A DNA stretch of 64,000 bases, taken from positions 310,001-374,000 of the forward strand of contig NZ_BMUA01000001.1 of assembly GCF_014649955.1 (NCBI RefSeq), read 5' to 3'. The translations under genes and the position numbers were made by a program. The stretch comes from Streptomyces violascens. GTDB lineage: Bacteria; Actinomycetota; Actinomycetes; Streptomycetales; Streptomycetaceae. Below the pieces are notes generated by a model. The model searched no databases and was not told the DNA's origin. It worked only from the letters and a program-made list of their open reading frames with translations. The number at the start of each line of letters is the position of its first letter. Positions within the stretch are counted from its first letter, which is position 1. Positions 60,607 to 64,000 of this stretch are shown here, one piece after another.

Positions 60607-61262
60607 GGCTCGATGAGTCCCGTTCTGATCGCGTACCGGGTCAGTTCGAGGCGGTCGCGGAGGCCCAGTTTCTGCAGAAGGTTGGCGCGATGGCGCTCCA
60701 CGGTCTTGCTGCTGATGACGAGGAGATCGCCAATGTCCTTCGACGAGTACCCCTCGGCCACGAGCTTGAGGATCTCCTCCTCCCGCTCCGTGATCGCCCG
60801 GTCGGGCAGCGGCCTTCCCTGGCGCAGGCGTTCCAGGTACTCGCGGATCAGCGTGTTCTCGGCCCCGGGGTACAGGAACGGCTCGTTGCGCATGGCGGCC
60901 CGGCAGGCAAGGACGAGGTCGCGGTCGGCGACCGTCTTGAGGACGTATCCGCAGGCCCCGGCCTTGAGGGCTTCGAAGAAGTACTGCTCGTTGTGATACA
61001 TCGTCAGAATCAGGATGCGCAGATCCGGCTGGAGCCGGGACAGTTCGCGGGCGGCCTGGAGCCCGGTTCGGCGGGGCATCGCGATGTCGAGGATGGCGAG
61101 GTCGACGGGCGTCTCGCGGGCCAGGGAGACGGCTTCGGCTCCGTTGTCGGCCTCGGCGACGACGGTGAGGTCCGGCTCGCTGTCGAGGATGAGCCGTACA
61201 CCGCGGCGCACAAGGGCGTGGTCGTCGGCGAGCAGGATGCGGGTCGGGTCCGATGTCGTCAT
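60603..61262 (-). CDS. NarL/LuxR-family response regulator
   Basis: A 219-residue regulator. The receiver domain has the acidic pocket LADDHA, phospho-acceptor Asp59 in LAILDIAMPRRTG, and Lys in CGYVLKTV. The C-terminal HTH is EREEEILKLVAEGYSSKDIGDLLVISSKTVERHRANLLQKL. It overlaps the kinase gene by 4 nt (ATGA), forming a two-component operon. Its TAG stop lies within the terminal CTAG of the MITE-like element, so the C-terminus may have been altered by that insertion. Target genes unknown; the toxin-like gene lies beyond the kinase, divergent. Confidence 0.93.
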   Translation of the reverse strand: MTTSDPTRILLADDHALVRRGVRLILDSEPDLTVVAEADNGAEAVSLARETPVDLAILDIAMPRRTGLQAARELSRLQPDLRILILTMYHNEQYFFEALKAGACGYVLKTVADRDLVLACRAAMRNEPFLYPGAENTLIREYLERLRQGRPLPDRAITEREEEILKLVAEGYSSKDIGDLLVISSKTVERHRANLLQKLGLRDRLELTRYAIRTGLIEP

Positions 61263-62233
61263 GCGGTGCTCCCTGCCGTGATGGCGATGGCCAGGCGGAC
61301 CTCGGTGCCGCCGTACGGTCCGGCGCCGAACGACAGCTCCGCGCCCGTCAGGAGCGCGCGTTCGCGCATGCCGCGCATACCGTTGCCCTCCGGGGCCCCG
61401 CCGGTGCCCTTGCCGTTGTCCCTGATGAGCAGCTCGACGACCCCGGCAGCGCTGCTGCGCAGCCGTATCTCGGCCTGGGTCGCCGCCGAGTGGCGTGCCA
61501 TGTTGGTCAGGGCCTCCTGGGCGATCCGGTAGAGGACGAGCTCGCTCTCGGGGTCCAGGGGTGGCAGGCCCCGGTCGATGCGGTGGCGTACGGCGAGTCC
61601 GGGGACGGTGAACTCGGCGGCCAGGGCGCGCAGAGCGCTGGCGAGGCCGAGCTCTTCGAGCAGGCCGGGGCGCAGGCGCCGCGCGATGCGGCGGATCTCG
61701 TCCAGGCTGCCGCGGGTGGTCTCCTGCGCGAGACGGAGTTCCTCGCCGAGGGCGGCCGGCGCCCGGTCGGCCGCGTGCTTCAGCTGGAGCAGTACGGCGG
61801 TGAGGGTCTGGCCGACCTCGTCGTGCAACTCCCTTGCCACGCGCTGCCGTTCGGCCTCCTGGGCACTCAGGATGCGGGCGCTGCTGGCGGCACGCTCGGA
61901 TTCGAGGCGGTCGAGCATGGAGTTGAACGTCCGTGTCAGATCGGCGACTTCCCCGGCTCCGACGACGTCCGGGCGCGCCTCGCGGCGGATCAGATCGGCC
62001 GTCGTCATGGCCTGCGAAAGCCGTTTCAGAGGGGCGAGCCCGAAGAAGCGGACGAGCAGTGCGTTGATCACCAGCATCACGGCGGCCCCGGACACCACCA
62101 CCTCGGCCTCACCGAGCCGCACGTGCTTGGACACGGTCACATACGGCCCGAGAAGCAGTGCCATGGCCACGACGACCACGGCGGCGTTCAGCAGAAAGAT
62201 GCGCCAGAACAGCGACAACGCCGGTCCTCTCAT
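61259..62233 (-). CDS. Sensor histidine kinase (HisKA_3 type)
   Basis: A 324-residue membrane kinase from ATG 62233. It has two helices (LFWRIFLLNAAVVVVAMALL, ~8-28; VVVSGAAVMLVINALLVRFF, ~45-64) with a short extracytoplasmic loop. A HAMP linker (LAPLKRLSQAM) follows, then the phospho-acceptor His in RVARELHDEVGQTLTAVLLQ, and the ATPase domain with N-box TNMARHSAATQAEI and G-box RDNGKGTGG and GMRGMRERA. The small loop suggests sensing within the membrane. Partner of the response regulator overlapping its 3' end. Confidence 0.92.
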   Translation of the reverse strand: MRGPALSLFWRIFLLNAAVVVVAMALLLGPYVTVSKHVRLGEAEVVVSGAAVMLVINALLVRFFGLAPLKRLSQAMTTADLIRREARPDVVGAGEVADLTRTFNSMLDRLESERAASSARILSAQEAERQRVARELHDEVGQTLTAVLLQLKHAADRAPAALGEELRLAQETTRGSLDEIRRIARRLRPGLLEELGLASALRALAAEFTVPGLAVRHRIDRGLPPLDPESELVLYRIAQEALTNMARHSAATQAEIRLRSSAAGVVELLIRDNGKGTGGAPEGNGMRGMRERALLTGAELSFGAGPYGGTEVRLAIAITAGSTA

Positions 62234-62482
62234 TGCTCCGTGAACCGTCTGCCTCCGTGGGATCCGGGCACAATACCGCCTGGCTGGGGTGAACATGCTG
62301 GTCAGGGAAGTCTCCGCAATCGGTATGGGTCACGTCCATACATGCTGACACCCATTTCTCCGCTCGTTTCAGCGTGGGGTCGGGACCAAAGTCCCTATGC
62401 GGAACGGCTGTCAGTGGATTGCATGGCGTACCAAGGAAGTTGGCCTGTTTCACCCCGCACGGAACGAAGGGCTCCCCCGCTG

Positions 62483-63478
62483 ATGAGTCATGTATCCAGA
62501 CGGCGTCTGCTCACGCTGGCTCCAGCCGTCGGAGTGGCAACCGCCATTCCCGTATCGCTCACGGCGGCTCATGCCGCACCTCGTCAAGGCAGCGCGAAAA
62601 CATCGGCCCGGCCCCTCCAGGAGATTACGGACGCATGGGGTCGGTGGATGGCCCGCGAGCGGTTCCCGGCGTCGAACGGATGCCGCTTCACCGCGTCCAC
62701 CGATTATGCGAAGCAGAGCTTCCTCAACGACTACCACCGGCATCAGGTCGGCGCGAAATACCGGGACATCATCTACGACGCGAATGCGCCATCTCCCGTT
62801 CCGGGACAGGTCAGTTCAGTGGCCACCAACTACCGCAACGGAACCGCGGTGGAGCAGACCGTCACCTACAAGCAGAGCAAGACGACCGAGCAGGACCTGC
62901 GGATCTCGGTCACCCAATCGCTGAAGATCGGCGTGACCGTGGAGGTGTCGGCGGAGATTCCGGCGGTCGCCAAGGTCAGCGAGACCACGTCGATCGAGGC
63001 GAGCCTGTCCTCGACGCAGGAGTTCACGCACAAGGAGACGCAGACCTGGAGCGTCGATCTCCCGCTGCGGATACCGCCCAAGTCGGTGGTCGAGGCGACG
63101 CTGGTGGTCGGCACGCAGAAATACGACATCGACTGGACGGCCACGGTCACGCTGCGGGGGAACGTCGCGATCTGGTTCAACGAGAAGGTCGACCTCAACC
63201 AGGACGGGGATCGCCACTGGCTGTGGTTCGTGCCGATCGAGCAGGTGTTCCGGGACTGCCGGCAGCACCAGATCACCGACACACCGGGATACGAGATCAT
63301 CGCGGACGGCGTGAACGCTTTCGCCAGTGGCACGTTCAGCGGCGGGCAGGGTGTCTCGCTGAACGTGAATGCCGACCAGAAACCCCTCGACGGCAGTCGG
63401 CGCGGCAGCGTGGATTCACGCACGATCCCGATCCCGCTCGCCCCGAACGGAAACCGAGCAGCGGTCTCCGGTCATTGA
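62483..63478 (+). CDS. Exported aerolysin/ETX-MTX2-like pore-forming-toxin family protein
   Basis: A 331-residue protein starting MSHVSRRRLLTLAPAVGVAT at ATG 62483, with an Arg-rich signal ending near AHAAPRQ. The body has YKQSKTTEQDLRISVTQSLK, VTVEVSAEIPAVAKVSETTS and TQEFTHKETQTWSVDLPLRI, then IPPKSVVEATLVVGTQKYDIDW. These alternating Ser/Thr-rich strands around a transmembrane-hairpin region typify the aerolysin-like ETX/MTX2 fold. It probably inserts into foreign membranes or acts as a scaffold; activity is unproven. It is divergent from the two-component operon across 249 nt, so that system may control it. Confidence 0.72.
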   Translation: MSHVSRRRLLTLAPAVGVATAIPVSLTAAHAAPRQGSAKTSARPLQEITDAWGRWMARERFPASNGCRFTASTDYAKQSFLNDYHRHQVGAKYRDIIYDANAPSPVPGQVSSVATNYRNGTAVEQTVTYKQSKTTEQDLRISVTQSLKIGVTVEVSAEIPAVAKVSETTSIEASLSSTQEFTHKETQTWSVDLPLRIPPKSVVEATLVVGTQKYDIDWTATVTLRGNVAIWFNEKVDLNQDGDRHWLWFVPIEQVFRDCRQHQITDTPGYEIIADGVNAFASGTFSGGQGVSLNVNADQKPLDGSRRGSVDSRTIPIPLAPNGNRAAVSGH

Positions 63479-63522
63479 GCGACCACCGCGCCGGACTTGG
63501 CGACACCATCCACCCGCGGGGC

Positions 63523-63540
63523 AACTCAATGAGGTGAGTT
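63523..63540. promoter_or_regulatory. Inverted repeat before the HAD gene
   Basis: AACTCA-ATGAGG-TGAGTT has perfect 6-bp arms and lies 38 nt before the HAD gene start. A modest operator candidate. Confidence 0.35.
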
Positions 63541-63578
63541 CACTAGGGTGAGTCCGATACCGGGAAAGGGGCGGACTC

Positions 63579-64000
63579 GTGGCAGAGGTGCGCGTACTGG
63601 CGGTGGATTTCGTCGGTACTCTGGCGGGCCACGGCCCGTCCCCGGACGGTCGGTTGATCGCGAAAGTGCTGGGCGACTTGCCGGGGACGGTGATCCCGGA
63701 CGACTTCCCCACCCGATTCGACGCCGTGGCCCATCGCTTCAGGGAGTCCGACCACGCCCTGGGCGTACGCAGCACATTTGCGACCCGCCTGCGCCGCGCC
63801 GCCCAGGACTGCGGCGCAGGCATCCCGGATCTGCGGCTCGCGATGGACGCGGTGTTCACGGCGCTGCCGGACGCAAGGATCGACGCCGTGGCGGCGTCGG
63901 CGCTGCGGAACCTGCACGCGACCGGGCTGAGGTGCGTTCTTGCCTCGAATACGGACCGCCCCGAGCGGGTCCGCCTCCAGACCCTGCGGGACTCCGAAAT
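63579..64000 (+). CDS. HAD-superfamily hydrolase, N-terminal part (runs off window)
   Basis: An open frame from GTG 63579 (MAEVRVLAVDFVGTLAGHGP), with AAAGGGG upstream, continues without a stop to the window end. VLAVDFVGTL matches HAD motif I (DxxGT), with the nucleophile Asp followed by Phe-Val rather than the common Asp-x-Asp. LRCVLASNTDRPERVR matches motif II (the hydrophobic strand ending in S/T). The intervening helical region is a cap. A phosphatase or dehalogenase-like enzyme is expected; motif III and IV residues are outside the window. Confidence 0.8.
   Translation, partial: MAEVRVLAVDFVGTLAGHGPSPDGRLIAKVLGDLPGTVIPDDFPTRFDAVAHRFRESDHALGVRSTFATRLRRAAQDCGAGIPDLRLAMDAVFTALPDARIDAVAASALRNLHATGLRCVLASNTDRPERVRLQTLRDSE

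Overview
The window is a very GC-rich actinobacterial chromosome segment, almost certainly from Streptomyces. This rests on codon use with G/C at third positions, GTG/TTG starts, and many lineage-typical families: CsbD, XRE/MmyB-type and dual-AsnC regulators, a DUF5133-like protein, an I36 inhibitor, a mycothiol-dependent isomerase-like protein, a ScbR-like receptor and a LAETG sortase signal. I count about 54 protein genes plus one very short leader peptide. No rRNA, CRISPR array, intact tRNA, complete insertion sequence or prophage is visible. It reads as accessory/secondary chromosome: transport, regulation, secreted enzymes and oxidative chemistry, with leuA the clearest primary-metabolism gene.

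Layout. 0-11 kb: end of an SDR gene, a 54-aa small protein, a UvrA-like (DrrC-type) double ABC ATPase, a VOC protein, an MFS exporter divergent from a dual-AsnC regulator, a PRC-barrel protein, an aldehyde dehydrogenase, an APH-type kinase and a macro-domain protein. 11-14.5 kb: leuA, preceded by a leucine-rich leader peptide with an attenuator and followed 2 nt later by an ABC ATPase, divergent from a FadR-type GntR regulator. 14.6-21 kb: membrane proteins, an XRE regulator with a strong operator, CsbD, an MHS transporter with unusual upstream sites, a DinB-type isomerase-like protein and a MarR-GNAT fusion whose start codon lies in a 30-bp palindrome. 21-34 kb: P450, glutaminase, tautomerase, alpha/beta hydrolase, MFS with LysR, amidase, lipoprotein, methyltransferase, I36 inhibitor and a cystathionine beta-synthase-like enzyme.

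34-51 kb: a same-strand set of APC permease, P-loop NTPase and membrane-anchored type-I periplasmic-binding-like protein (the best candidate for an undescribed system), a GH25 muramidase, a sortase-anchored phosphoesterase, an EfeO-EfeB iron pair lacking EfeU, a quinone-oxidoreductase-like gene with repeats at its 3' end, and a self-sufficient CYP102-type P450 divergent from a PAS-LuxR regulator. 51-64 kb: an ATP-grasp protein, two exported glycoside-hydrolase-like proteins, a membrane molybdopterin oxidoreductase, a secreted adenosine-deaminase-like protein, a gamma-butyrolactone-receptor-like TetR protein, a MITE-like hairpin element that supplies the stop codon of the next gene, a two-component system, an exported aerolysin/ETX-MTX2-like protein and the start of a HAD hydrolase.

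Regulation stands out. Most divergent promoters carry clear palindromes, and convergent pairs often share long GC-rich bidirectional terminators. Functions below come from motifs read by eye; no database search was possible.
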